A DNA stretch of 64,000 nt, taken from the NCBI RefSeq assembly GCF_000385215.1, contig NZ_ARQK01000050.1:17327-81326 (forward strand), read 5' to 3'. Position 1 is the first letter of the stretch, and each line of letters starts with the position of its first letter. Of the stretch, positions 28,172 to 36,564 are shown piece by piece. The notes under the pieces were generated by a model. That model searched no databases. It saw only the letters and a list, made by a program, of their open reading frames with translations, and had not been told where the DNA came from. A program made the translations under genes and the position numbers. Source of the DNA: Thioalkalivibrio thiocyanoxidans ARh2. Its GTDB lineage: Bacteria; Pseudomonadota; Gammaproteobacteria; Ectothiorhodospirales; Ectothiorhodospiraceae.

Positions 28172-29108
28172 GCACGCCCTCGATCTCGAGCAGGAGTTCC
28201 CGGCGACAGATGTCGCCCCGCGCCCACTGGATGACGGGGCCCGGCTTCATGCCCTTGTAGTGCGCGGCAATCACGCCGGCGACCGCCGCGCGGTCTTCGG
28301 GGCGTCGCAGATAGACGCGCAGCCACGCCGGGCCGGGGAGTTCGCGCCCTGCCGCGTCGTGCAGGGCCTGCAGGTTGTTCAGAGTCTCGCGTGCCTGGGC
28401 GACCACATCGTCCAGGTGGCGGCTTTCGTGGCCGACGATGCTGGCGGTGCCGGAGACCATCAGCATGGGACCGGTCGCGGTCAGCAGCAGCGTGGCGCGG
28501 GCGAAGGCCGGACTCTTCGGGCTGTAGTGCTCCGGGTAGTGGTAGGCGCTGACCTGGCGCGGATTCTCGATCGCGCGGGCCGGTGTGCGGGTAGCGACCA
28601 GGTAGATGAACAGGCCCGGCTGCCGGGTGCCGATCGCGGTGGCCGCAGGCATGCTGCCCAACGGTACCTCGAGCGCTTCCAGGCCCTCGGCGCGCCCGAC
28701 ACAGAAGGCCTGGTAGCGTTCCTGGCCCTGCTCTTCGCCGTGGATATCGGAGAAGTAGTTCCAGATGCGTGCTGGGTGCTCGAAGCCGCGCTCGCGACAG
28801 GCCTGCAGTAACTGCCGGTAGGCCTGCTCGGTCTGTTCGCGCAGGGGGCGGTCCGGGCCCTCCCAGGCGGCGAACAGCACGTCGTCGAACTCCAGCAGAT
28901 GCAGGGGGGCGGCGTTCACCGGGCGTGCTGCACCGTGTCCCCGCCAGCTCTCCACATAGAGGTCCGGGAGCAGCGGTTCGAGACCCGGAGTGATCTGGAG
29001 CTGGCCGCCCATGGAATGAATACCCGCAGGTGCATCCAGCCGCACGTAAAGGCCATCCTGGGGCGTCGCTACGGGCGAGCCGAGCCGGTTATGCAGGTGG
29101 GGTGCCAT
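28164..29108 (-). CDS. Chorismatase family protein (FkbO/Hyg5/XanB2-like)
   Basis: 314 residues. The C-terminal half resembles the RidA-like fold of chorismatases (HLDDVVAQARETLNNLQALHDAAG), and the end LLLEIEGVHA carries the Glu pair conserved in that family. Members hydrolyse chorismate to pyruvate plus dihydroxybenzoate derivatives (FkbO) or hydroxybenzoates (Hyg5, XanB2). In Xanthomonas, XanB2 supplies 4-hydroxybenzoate for ubiquinone and 3-hydroxybenzoate for pigment. No pigment genes are near, so a ubiquinone-precursor role is plausible but inferred. It sits 3 bases after the EAL-HDOD gene and overlaps mutM. Confidence 0.78.
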   Translation of the reverse strand: MAPHLHNRLGSPVATPQDGLYVRLDAPAGIHSMGGQLQITPGLEPLLPDLYVESWRGHGAARPVNAAPLHLLEFDDVLFAAWEGPDRPLREQTEQAYRQLLQACRERGFEHPARIWNYFSDIHGEEQGQERYQAFCVGRAEGLEALEVPLGSMPAATAIGTRQPGLFIYLVATRTPARAIENPRQVSAYHYPEHYSPKSPAFARATLLLTATGPMLMVSGTASIVGHESRHLDDVVAQARETLNNLQALHDAAGRELPGPAWLRVYLRRPEDRAAVAGVIAAHYKGMKPGPVIQWARGDICRRELLLEIEGVHA

Positions 29109-29111
29109 CAG

Positions 29112-30329
29112 TCAGGTCCTGGACAGCGAATCGAGTATGTCCTCGCTCCAGCGTACCGCTTCCAGGTAGAGCCGGCTGGCAACCTGTGGTGCCACCGGGG
29201 ATTCTCCCGAGGCAGGGGGCGGGCTTGCGGGCCCCTCGAACGCCTCGATGGTCTCCAGCCAGGGGGCCAGCGGACCCTTGTGTTCGATCAGCGCCTGTTC
29301 CATCTCTGGCGCCAGGCGCAGTTCGTTCAGGATGCGTCGCAGCGGAATCCCCAGCACGCGGTCCAGTCCCGAGAGCATCCCCAGCGAGAAGTAGCGTTCG
29401 GCTTCCGCGGGGGGCAGGTTGCGTGTCCGGGCGAGCAGCATCCCCATGCGCGCGCGGATCATGACCTGCTCGACCGCGGCCGAGGGTCCGGCCGCGTTGT
29501 ACAGTACCAGCAGCATGCCGATGCGGCGGACGCGACCCTGCCCCAGATGACCGATTGCCGCGGCCAGCTCTTCGGTGGGCCGTTCGTCCCGGTACGCGGG
29601 GCTGTTCGCGATGCGCAGGATCTGGTCGGCCAGGTCGGGTTCGGTGCCGATCCGGTGCTCCAGCTCCGCCGGCGCCGGATCGGGTTCCTGAAGCGTCTTG
29701 AGCAGCTTCAGCAGGGCGACTTCCAGGCTCTCCAGGCGCTGGCCCTCGATCACGTGCGGGTGCGACAGGTGGTAGCCTTGGTAATAGCGAAAACCCAGTT
29801 GCTGGCAGTGGCGGTAGCACTCGGCAGTTTCGACCTTTTCCGCCAGCAGATCCACGCCGAACGTGCGTAGCATCTCGACCTCGCGCGCCAGTGCCTTGGC
29901 GGAAAGGGCCAGCACGTCCAGCTTGACGATATCCGCCAGTGCCACCAGAGGCGAGTGGTGGACCTGGAATTGATAGTCATCCAGCGCGATGCGGAAACCG
30001 CGCTTCTTCAGTTCCTGGACCGCACTGACGACCCCGGAGTCGATTTCGATGTCCTCGAGGATCTCCAGGACGACCTGATCGGGCGGAAGGTGCGCGATGA
30101 TTTCGTGATCGAGAAAGGACCGCGTCAGGTTGACGAAGGCCAGGTGCGGGCCGACCAGGTGGGGCAGGCCGATATCCAGGAATGCGCTTCGCAGCAGGTC
30201 GGAGGTTGCGTCGTCACCGTTGGTGACCGCCGCTTCGGCACGGTGGCCGGCACGAAACAGGAGTTCGAAACCGACCAGACGCTCGTGCGCGTCGAAGATG
30301 GGTTGCCGGCCGACAAAAATTGGGTGCAT
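29112..30329 (-). CDS. EAL-HDOD signalling protein (YuxH type)
   Basis: 405 residues. A reduced EAL-like domain (1-200) begins MHPIFVGRQPIFDAHERLVGFELLFR and has ALDDYQ in place of the DDFG loop, as in the non-catalytic EAL partners of HDOD proteins. The HDOD domain (about 205-370) has the LVLYNAAG/LGMLSGLDRVLG helices but not the full HD metal site. Such proteins act as signalling scaffolds, often in motility or c-di-GMP pathways. It leads a tight operon with the chorismatase and mutM. Confidence 0.88.
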   Translation of the reverse strand: MHPIFVGRQPIFDAHERLVGFELLFRAGHRAEAAVTNGDDATSDLLRSAFLDIGLPHLVGPHLAFVNLTRSFLDHEIIAHLPPDQVVLEILEDIEIDSGVVSAVQELKKRGFRIALDDYQFQVHHSPLVALADIVKLDVLALSAKALAREVEMLRTFGVDLLAEKVETAECYRHCQQLGFRYYQGYHLSHPHVIEGQRLESLEVALLKLLKTLQEPDPAPAELEHRIGTEPDLADQILRIANSPAYRDERPTEELAAAIGHLGQGRVRRIGMLLVLYNAAGPSAAVEQVMIRARMGMLLARTRNLPPAEAERYFSLGMLSGLDRVLGIPLRRILNELRLAPEMEQALIEHKGPLAPWLETIEAFEGPASPPPASGESPVAPQVASRLYLEAVRWSEDILDSLSRT

Positions 30330-30403
30330 GCTTGCGTTTTGCCAGTAAGTGATGAGGCGGCCCCGGTCTGCGCGCGGCCGGCCCGGGAGAGAGCGAACAC
30401 ATC

Positions 30404-30643
30404 ATGGAGTCGATTGATGCGCCGTTTGGCGAGGTCGTGGAGCTGCGGCAGATACTGCACGACTCGGGGGTCCCTCTCCTGAGGGTTATTATCCGCGATG
30501 GTGGTCGCTATACCAAGATCGAGCTGGACCCGTCAACCGCCCATCGGTGGGGGCGCATGATGGTGCGCTGGGCGGAGACCGCCGTGGAAGATCGGGATTC
30601 GGAGGGTGGCTTGGCCCGCCCCGGGTTGACCCGGGGGCCCTGA
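30404..30643 (+). CDS. Small hypothetical protein
   Basis: 79 residues, divergent from the EAL-HDOD gene by 74 bases. The core reads like a small beta hairpin (LLRVIIRDGGRYTKIELD) followed by an amphipathic helix with conserved-looking Trp residues (HRWGRMMVRWAETAV). No family is recognised. It ends upstream of a strong two-way terminator, which supports it being transcribed. Confidence 0.6.
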   Translation: MESIDAPFGEVVELRQILHDSGVPLLRVIIRDGGRYTKIELDPSTAHRWGRMMVRWAETAVEDRDSEGGLARPGLTRGP

Positions 30644-30673
30644 TCAACAGGCGCTCTCGCAGCCGCAAGGCAC

Positions 30674-30703
30674 AAAAAAGCCCGGCATGGCCGGGCTTTT
30701 TTT
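30674..30703. terminator. Bidirectional intrinsic terminator
   Basis: The stem GCCCGGC/GCCGGGC (7 bp) with a three-base loop is flanked by six A on the left and seven T on the right. It therefore works as a stem plus T-run for the 79-residue gene on the plus strand and for rpmB-rpmG on the minus strand. Confidence 0.93.
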
Positions 30704-30736
30704 ACCTGCAATCAGGCGATCACGCGCGGGCGATGA

Positions 30737-30907
30737 TCACTTGATCTTGGCTTCCTTGTACATCACGTGCTTGCGGATGACGGGATCGAACTTCTTGATC
30801 TCCATCTTTTCGGGCATGTTCCGCTTGTTCTTGGACGTGGTGTAGAAATGGCCGGTGCCGGCGGAGGACACCAGGCGGATCTTGTCGCGTGCGCTCTTCG
30901 CTGCCAT
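30737..30907 (-). CDS. rpmG: 50S ribosomal protein L33
   Basis: 56 residues from [20 protein letters not shown]. It has no cysteine, so it is the zinc-independent form usual in gammaproteobacteria. It lies 10 bases after rpmB and ends before the terminator at 30674-30703. Confidence 0.98.
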   Translation of the reverse strand: MAAKSARDKIRLVSSAGTGHFYTTSKNKRNMPEKMEIKKFDPVIRKHVMYKEAKIK

Positions 30908-30917
30908 GGGTAGCTCC

Positions 30918-31154
30918 TTACACCTTTTCGCCGCGTGCGCGGCAGTCCGCGAGCACCGCATCGATGCCCAGCTTGTCGATGATCCGCATGCCCTTGCTGC
31001 TCACGCGCAGCCGCACGAAGCGGTTCTCGCTCTCCACCCAGAAGCGGTGGGTGTGCAGATTGGGCAGGAAACGCCGCCGCGTCTTGCGGTGGGCGTGGGA
31101 TACGTTGTTACCAGTCGCCGGGCGCTTGCCGGTCACCTGACATACTCGGGCCAT
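30918..31154 (-). CDS. rpmB: 50S ribosomal protein L28
   Basis: 78 residues from [20 protein letters not shown]. Only one cysteine is present, so there is no zinc ribbon. It is first gene of rpmB-rpmG, with a clear promoter 41 bases upstream. Confidence 0.98.
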   Translation of the reverse strand: MARVCQVTGKRPATGNNVSHAHRKTRRRFLPNLHTHRFWVESENRFVRLRVSSKGMRIIDKLGIDAVLADCRARGEKV

Positions 31155-31194
31155 CTCGGGGACTCCGGAAATTGGGTCTAGCAAAAGACGGCGG

Positions 31195-31223
31195 ATCTTA
31201 GCCCAGTCGGCGCCCGTGCGCAA
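31195..31223 (-). promoter_or_regulatory. Sigma-70 promoter for rpmB-rpmG
   Basis: On the minus strand TTGCGC (31218-31223) and TAAGAT (31195-31200) have a 17-base spacer. The -35 hexamer lies just inside the 5' side of the intergenic space, close to the stop of the upstream GGDEF-EAL gene. Confidence 0.7.
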
Positions 31224-31228
31224 GATCA

Positions 31229-32965
31229 TCAGGGATCCCCGTGTTCGAGGGCGCACGCACGCCGCAGCGAGGGCTCGATCGTCTGCCGGCGTGCCCAGGC
31301 CAGTGTCTCGTCGAAGGGCATGGGGCGGGCGATCCCGAAGCCCTGGGCGGCATCGCAGCCCAGTTCTCGCAGCATGGCGAGGGACTGCCCGTCTTCCACG
31401 CCCTCGGCCACCACCTTCAGGCCAAGGTCGTGCGCGAGCCCCACGGCCGCACGGGTGATCTGCTCGTCCACCCTCTGCGTCGCCATGTGGGACACGAACG
31501 TCTGGTCGACCTTGAGGGTCGTGACCGGCAGGCGTCTGAGGTATTCCAGGGAAGAGTATCCCGTGCCGAAGTCGTCGATGGAGAGCGCCAGGCCCCGCTC
31601 GGTCAGGCGGCGCAGCGCCTTTATGACCTCGTCGGGGTCGGCCATCAGGGCCGTCTCGGTGAACTCGATTTCCAGGGCGCAGGCCGGGAGGCCCGCGGCC
31701 TCCACCCGTTCAATGATGGTTTGCGCGAACCCGGGATCGAGGAAATTGCGCGCCGAGACGTTGATGCTGACGGGGACCATGATTCCGTGCTCGCGCAGGG
31801 TGAGGAGGTCGGCGATGGCCAGGTCCAGCACCGTGAGCGTCAAGGGGTGGATGAGCCCCGTGCGCTCGGTTTGTGCAATGAACTGACCGGGCGGTATCTG
31901 CCCCCGTTGCGGGTGCTCCCAGCGGACGAGAGCCTCGAAGCCGCACAGTTCCCCGCGTAGCAGGTTGATCTTGGGCTGGTAATACAGGTGAAACTGGTCC
32001 TGTTTCAGGGCGTTTTGCAGCTCGCCCAGCAGCTCCACGGTCTGGCGGCCGGCATCGTTGCTACGCCGGTCGTATGCGCGGTAGCGACGGCCTGATTGGC
32101 TGGCCTCGTGCATTGCCATCCAGGCCTTCGTCAAGAGGCTTTGCGGGTCGTCCTGCTCGTGGAACGGGAACGAGGACACACCAGCGTGGGCCCCAACGTA
32201 GACCGGCAGCCCAAGCACCTCGAATGGGGCCTGCAACTCTTCCACGGCCTCCTGCGTGGTGGCCAGGCACTCCTGTCGGCTGCGGTGAGGCAGCAGCAGG
32301 GCGAAGTGGTCGTCGTGGATGTGGTAGACGAGCGTGTCCGGGCTGCCGGCGACCGCCTGCAGTCGCTCGGCAATCCCCATCAGCAACGGCCGTTCCGCGG
32401 CAAAGCCCAGGGCATTGATCGTATCCGGGTAGTTATCCATTTGCAGGCTGATCACGAATACCCGGGTCGCGGGAGCGTCGGTGCCCTTGGCTTGCGCCAT
32501 CAGCTGACGGATATGCTGTTCCAGCGACTCGCGATTGGGCAGACCGGTGACGGCGTTGTGGTAGGCCTGGTCGAGCAGCCGGGCCGCGTGCTGGCGCAGT
32601 TGGGAGAACAGCCAGCCGCTGAGCCCGCCGAGGACCAGATAGATCCCCGCCCGGGTCACCCAGTTGAGCGTGGGCTGGGCGATCCCCTCGTCCACATTCA
32701 TGGGCATGAATGGCCCCAGCAGCAACCCGGCGAGCAGCCCGAACGCCAGCCCACCCCAAAGACCCATCAAGGCGGCCGCCAGCAGTACCGGAATCAGGAT
32801 GAAATTGAGATAGGCGGTGCTGGTTCCGCCGGTTTCGTAGACCAGCAGCGTGACGCCGGCCATCAGAATCAGGATCAGCCCCACCCCGGCCAGGCGCCAG
32901 GCGCCGGTCACTCCCAGCCAGGACTCGGGGCGCCATGGTTGGTCGAACTCCGATAGCCGCTCCAT
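31229..32965 (-). CDS. Membrane GGDEF-EAL protein, probable c-di-GMP phosphodiesterase
   Basis: 578 residues from the ATG at 32965 (MERLSEF), which has GAAGGG six bases upstream; an ATG 21 bases earlier is possible. The N-terminus holds three to four membrane helices (about 20-125). The GGDEF domain is degenerate: the signature site reads HIHDDHF, so it should not make c-di-GMP. The EAL domain (about 320-560) looks complete: [47 protein letters not shown] and VVAEGVE. It should therefore hydrolyse c-di-GMP. The input signal is unknown. Confidence 0.9.
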   Translation of the reverse strand: MERLSEFDQPWRPESWLGVTGAWRLAGVGLILILMAGVTLLVYETGGTSTAYLNFILIPVLLAAALMGLWGGLAFGLLAGLLLGPFMPMNVDEGIAQPTLNWVTRAGIYLVLGGLSGWLFSQLRQHAARLLDQAYHNAVTGLPNRESLEQHIRQLMAQAKGTDAPATRVFVISLQMDNYPDTINALGFAAERPLLMGIAERLQAVAGSPDTLVYHIHDDHFALLLPHRSRQECLATTQEAVEELQAPFEVLGLPVYVGAHAGVSSFPFHEQDDPQSLLTKAWMAMHEASQSGRRYRAYDRRSNDAGRQTVELLGELQNALKQDQFHLYYQPKINLLRGELCGFEALVRWEHPQRGQIPPGQFIAQTERTGLIHPLTLTVLDLAIADLLTLREHGIMVPVSINVSARNFLDPGFAQTIIERVEAAGLPACALEIEFTETALMADPDEVIKALRRLTERGLALSIDDFGTGYSSLEYLRRLPVTTLKVDQTFVSHMATQRVDEQITRAAVGLAHDLGLKVVAEGVEDGQSLAMLRELGCDAAQGFGIARPMPFDETLAWARRQTIEPSLRRACALEHGDP

Positions 32966-33177
32966 GTGCATCCCTTCTTGTGGCATGAGTTTTGTAGTGC
33001 TTCCCTCTTTATAGACGCATTCTAGTAGTCGGACTTGTTCTTATCACCGGCACTCGCGGGGGTGGACATCGGGGCCGCCGCGTGCCACGGGAACGACTGG
33101 GTCCGGCGTTTCCCTGGCTGTCACGCTTGGGACCGGCTTGGTAGCATGCCGAAGGGTACGGGGTTGCGGAGTGGTGC

Positions 33178-34137
33178 ATGGCCGATCGACGTTTGCAGGT
33201 CTTTCTCACGGTGGCGCGTTTGCTGTCCTTCACTCGGGCGGCCGAGGTCCTGCACATGACCCAGCCGGCGGTCACCTTCCAGGTGCGCCAGCTGGAGGAG
33301 CAGCTGGAGACGCGGCTGTTCGACCGCAACCACAACCGGGTCACCCTGACCGACGCCGGGCGCCTGGTACAGCGCTATGCCGAGCGCATCTTCGATACCT
33401 ATGGCGAGCTCGAGGCCGCACTGCGCGAGCTGAAGGGCGCCGACGGCGGAGCGATCGTGATCGGCGCCAGCATGACGGTGGCCGGGTACATGCTGCCGGC
33501 GCTGCTCGGGGCCTTCCGTCGGGCACACCCGGACATCGGCATCCGCCTGCGTGTCGGGAATACCGAGAATGTCGTCGCGATGGTCGAGGAGGGCAGTGTC
33601 GACCTGGGTATTGTCGAGGCGCCGGTGAACCACCGTACCCTGCTGGTCCAGCCCTGCACGGTGGATCAGCTGCGCCTGATCGTGCCCCCGGAACACGAAC
33701 TGGCCGGGCGCACGAGCGTGCGGGTCGCGGAATTCGTCGAGCAGCCATTCATATGCCGCGAGGAGGGTTCCGGGACCCGCGAGGTCATCATGGAGTACCT
33801 TGGGCGGTCCGGTTACGACCGCAACACCCTGCGCGGGTGTATGGAGCTCGGCAGCCCCGAAGCCATCAAGGGCGCCGTGGCGGCGGGTATGGGCGTGTCG
33901 GTACTGTCCGAGGCCGTGGTCGCGAAGGAACTGGCGCTGGGCGAACTGGTGGCGATCCCGCTGGACCCGCCGCTGGAACGCCCGATCTCGCTGGTGCATG
34001 CGCGCCAGCAGTTCCGCGTGCCGACGCTGGAGGTGCTGATGCAGTTCCTGCGCGGCTACTGCACGGGCCTGGGCCCCGGCGCGGCCGAGGATGACCCCGC
34101 GAATACAGAATCCAATCGAATAGAAGACGCGACATGA
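33178..34137 (+). CDS. LysR family transcriptional regulator
   Basis: 319 residues. An N-terminal winged HTH (LLSFTRAAEVLHMTQPAVTFQVRQLEEQL) is followed by a LysR substrate-binding domain. It is like CysB/CbbR-class regulators but cannot be assigned to one. The last 20 residues are polar and disordered. Its stop overlaps the next start (ATGA), unusual for a LysR gene, since most are divergent from their targets. It may regulate its own operon. Confidence 0.9.
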   Translation: MADRRLQVFLTVARLLSFTRAAEVLHMTQPAVTFQVRQLEEQLETRLFDRNHNRVTLTDAGRLVQRYAERIFDTYGELEAALRELKGADGGAIVIGASMTVAGYMLPALLGAFRRAHPDIGIRLRVGNTENVVAMVEEGSVDLGIVEAPVNHRTLLVQPCTVDQLRLIVPPEHELAGRTSVRVAEFVEQPFICREEGSGTREVIMEYLGRSGYDRNTLRGCMELGSPEAIKGAVAAGMGVSVLSEAVVAKELALGELVAIPLDPPLERPISLVHARQQFRVPTLEVLMQFLRGYCTGLGPGAAEDDPANTESNRIEDAT

Positions 34138-34877
34138 AGAATTACTGCGTAGTGCAGCACAGCTATTCCGAGTTTCTCGGCCTGATCGAATCGCAGCTCG
34201 AGAAGCGCGATATCGGCTTTTCCTATTACCGGCCCTTTGTTGGCCAGGATCTCCCGGGGTCGGCGGCCCAGTTCGACGGCCTGTGGTTGCTCGGTGGTGC
34301 CTGGCCGACCGCCGATCATGAAGAAAACCCGCAGGTCCCCGACGAGCTGGCCCTGATCGATATCTTCCGCCGTTCGCAGCGCCCAGTTGTCGGGTTGGGC
34401 ATGGGCGGGCTGCTGGTGGCCGAGCAGGCCGGCGGCACCGCGCATGAGGACCCGATGTACCGGGCCCGTTTCGTGACCGCGCACAAGACCGCGGCCGGCG
34501 AGGGCGACGACCTGGCCGAGACCCTGGACGGGCGCCGCGTGCTGCAGCTGGTCAACGGCCGCGTGGATCTGCCGGAGGGGCTGGAGCCGGTCCTGGTGGA
34601 CGACGATGGTGACTGGCTGGCGGTCCGGCCGGACAAGCTGACCTATGGCCTGCTGTTCCGGCCCGAAATGAAGCCGGGCATGCTCGAAGACATCATCATG
34701 GAGGCCAAGCACAACCCGCCGCCGAACATGGGCGAGCTGCTGGGCGAGGCGCGCATGGAATGGGGTGACATGCAAAAGGTCACCGAGGACGTGATCGTCG
34801 CCCTGGTCAAGGAACTTGGCCTGATGCAGGAGCGGCGCAAGATGCCCGTGTTCAGCCTGAAGATCGAGAACGAATAG
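34134..34877 (+). CDS. Class I glutamine amidotransferase-like protein lacking catalytic residues
   Basis: 247 residues with a recognisable GATase-1 fold (WLLGGAWPTADHEENP, then PVVGLGMGGLLVAEQAGG). The nucleophile elbow, normally GxCxG, reads GLGMG at residues 87-91, so the Cys is replaced by Gly. The region normally FxHPE reads FRPE at 175-178, so the catalytic His is replaced by Arg. It is therefore predicted to be a pseudoenzyme that binds rather than hydrolyses. ATGA coupling to the LysR gene and a 2-base gap to the next gene place it in one operon. Confidence 0.8.
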   Translation: MKNYCVVQHSYSEFLGLIESQLEKRDIGFSYYRPFVGQDLPGSAAQFDGLWLLGGAWPTADHEENPQVPDELALIDIFRRSQRPVVGLGMGGLLVAEQAGGTAHEDPMYRARFVTAHKTAAGEGDDLAETLDGRRVLQLVNGRVDLPEGLEPVLVDDDGDWLAVRPDKLTYGLLFRPEMKPGMLEDIIMEAKHNPPPNMGELLGEARMEWGDMQKVTEDVIVALVKELGLMQERRKMPVFSLKIENE

Positions 34878-34879
34878 CG

Positions 34880-35368
34880 ATGCTTCCGCCGATGGGCAGT
34901 CCCGGCGGGCTGGGCGGGGGCGATGTCGCCTCCGCCCTGGCCCGTGGCAAGAAGAAAAAGGACGACCCGGCGCGCGAGCTGGCCGAGATCGCGGCGCGTC
35001 TGTCGCCCGAGGATCAGGCCAGCCTGCTGAAGTTCGCGCGCTTCCTCGAACAGGAGTCGCCGGCCCCGGCGCCGGAACCCGTGCCCGAGCCGGAGCCGAT
35101 CCCGCGCCCGGAGCAGGAGTCGGTGGTCAAGGCCATGCGGCGCCTGTCGGCGACCTACCACATGCTGGACCGCTCCAAGCTTCTCAACGAGACCTCGGCC
35201 CTGATGGCCCAGCACGTGATGCAGGGGCGTTCGGCGGTGGAGGTGATCGACGAGCTGGAGGTCGTGTTCCGGTCCCACTACGAAAAGGTGGTGGCCGAGG
35301 ACCCGACGCGTCAGGACGTGGACACCCGGACGAAGGGTGACGCGCCGGACGGGGACGAGTCGCGATGA
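34880..35368 (+). CDS. Hypothetical protein with Pro-Glu linker
   Basis: 162 residues, cytoplasmic. A Lys-rich patch (GKKKKDD) is followed by a short helical segment (RELAEIAARLSPEDQASLLKF), a Pro/Glu repeat linker (about residues 60-77, period two to four), and a second helical module (about 78-140, MRRLSATYHMLDRSKLL). No family is recognised. Coupled by a 2-base gap upstream and an ATGA overlap downstream, it is probably a partner of the pseudo-amidotransferase or the transporter. Confidence 0.75.
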   Translation: MLPPMGSPGGLGGGDVASALARGKKKKDDPARELAEIAARLSPEDQASLLKFARFLEQESPAPAPEPVPEPEPIPRPEQESVVKAMRRLSATYHMLDRSKLLNETSALMAQHVMQGRSAVEVIDELEVVFRSHYEKVVAEDPTRQDVDTRTKGDAPDGDESR

Positions 35369-36483
35369 TCGACGTCCTGCGCGAGTGGTACCGACGGCAT
35401 TTCACTGATCCCCAGGTAGTGATCCTGGCCTTCCTGCTGCTGGCGGGGTTCCTGATCATTGTCTTCGCCGGGCGCATTCTCGCCCCGCTTCTGGCTTCAC
35501 TGATTATTGCCTATCTGCTGGAGGGGGCGGTCCAGAAGCTGATACGCCTGCATGTTCCACGCCTGCTGGCGGTCACGATCGTGCTGCTCGTCTTCCTGGC
35601 GCTGACGGTGGCCGCGTTGTTCAGTGTCGTGCCGCTGATGTCGGCCCAGGTGACGCAACTGGTGCGCGAACTGCCGGGCATGATCCGCGAGGGGCAGGCC
35701 CTGCTCCTGCAGCTGCCCGAGCGCTATCCGCAACTGATCACCGACGAGCAGGTGCGCGATCTGATGGGGGCCATCCAGGCCGAGGCCACCATGCTGGGGC
35801 AGCGGGTGGTTTCCTTCTCGCTGGCTGGTGCCCGCCACCTGGTGGATGTCGTGATCTACCTGATCGTGGTGCCGCTGATGGTGTTCTTCATGTTGAAGGA
35901 TCGCGACTTGATCCTCGACTGGGTACGCAGCTTCATGCCGCGCGATTCGCACCTGGCCAGCCAGGTGTGGCGCGAGGTCAACGTGAAGATCGCCAGCTAT
36001 GTGCGTGGCAAGTTCATCGAGATCCTGATTGTCTGGGCAGTCAGCTTCCTGACATTCAACTGGTTCGGGCTGGAATACGCCGTGCTGCTGTCGTTCATGG
36101 TCGGCATCTCGGTGATCATCCCGTATATCGGGGCGGCCGTTGTGACGATCCCGGTAGCGGCCGTGGCCTATTTCCAGTTCGGGCTGAGCTCCGAATTCGC
36201 CTGGGTGCTGATCGCCTACGGGGTCATCCAGTTCCTGGACGGCAATGTACTCGTGCCGCTGCTGTTCTCCGAGGTGGTCAATCTGCACCCGGTCGCGATC
36301 ATCGCGGCGGTGTTCGTATTCGGTGGCATCTGGGGGCTTTGGGGCGTGTTCTTCGCGATCCCGCTGGCGACCCTGGTGCACGCGGTGATCAAGTCCTGGC
36401 CGCGTACCGACCAGCTCGAGGCAAGGGGCGAGACCGAGCCACCGTCCGCGGCGGCCGAGCCCGCCGAAGCCGCACCCAAGTAG
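35365..36483 (+). CDS. AI-2E family transporter (PerM/TqsA-like)
   Basis: 372 residues with about seven to eight membrane helices. The family signature is present: VVIYLIVVPLMVFFMLKDRD and GIWGLWGVFFAIPLATLVHA. Members export autoinducer-2 or act in Na+/H+ and acid/alkaline stress; AI-2 transport is not shown for most. ATGA overlap with the preceding gene makes it the last member of the LysR operon. Confidence 0.9.
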   Translation: MIDVLREWYRRHFTDPQVVILAFLLLAGFLIIVFAGRILAPLLASLIIAYLLEGAVQKLIRLHVPRLLAVTIVLLVFLALTVAALFSVVPLMSAQVTQLVRELPGMIREGQALLLQLPERYPQLITDEQVRDLMGAIQAEATMLGQRVVSFSLAGARHLVDVVIYLIVVPLMVFFMLKDRDLILDWVRSFMPRDSHLASQVWREVNVKIASYVRGKFIEILIVWAVSFLTFNWFGLEYAVLLSFMVGISVIIPYIGAAVVTIPVAAVAYFQFGLSSEFAWVLIAYGVIQFLDGNVLVPLLFSEVVNLHPVAIIAAVFVFGGIWGLWGVFFAIPLATLVHAVIKSWPRTDQLEARGETEPPSAAAEPAEAAPK

Positions 36484-36505
36484 CCCCGCCGGGCCGGCGT
36501 TCCGT

Positions 36506-36530
36506 GTCCGCGCGGGAGGCCGGCGCGGAC
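36506..36530 (+). other. Hairpin upstream of rng
   Basis: GTCCGCGC and GCGCGGAC form a perfect 8-bp stem with a nine-base loop, 34 bases before the rng ATG. An A-rich unstructured run follows. It may end the upstream operon or protect the rng 5' end; there is no T-run. Confidence 0.4.
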
Positions 36531-36564
36531 CGTACATTCACAACAACAAGAAGAAAAACCCAGC

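Noticed and set aside
30737..30907. Cysteine-free L33 as a zinc-starvation paralogue
   Set aside because: The gammaproteobacterial housekeeping L33 is normally cysteine-free, so this is ordinary.
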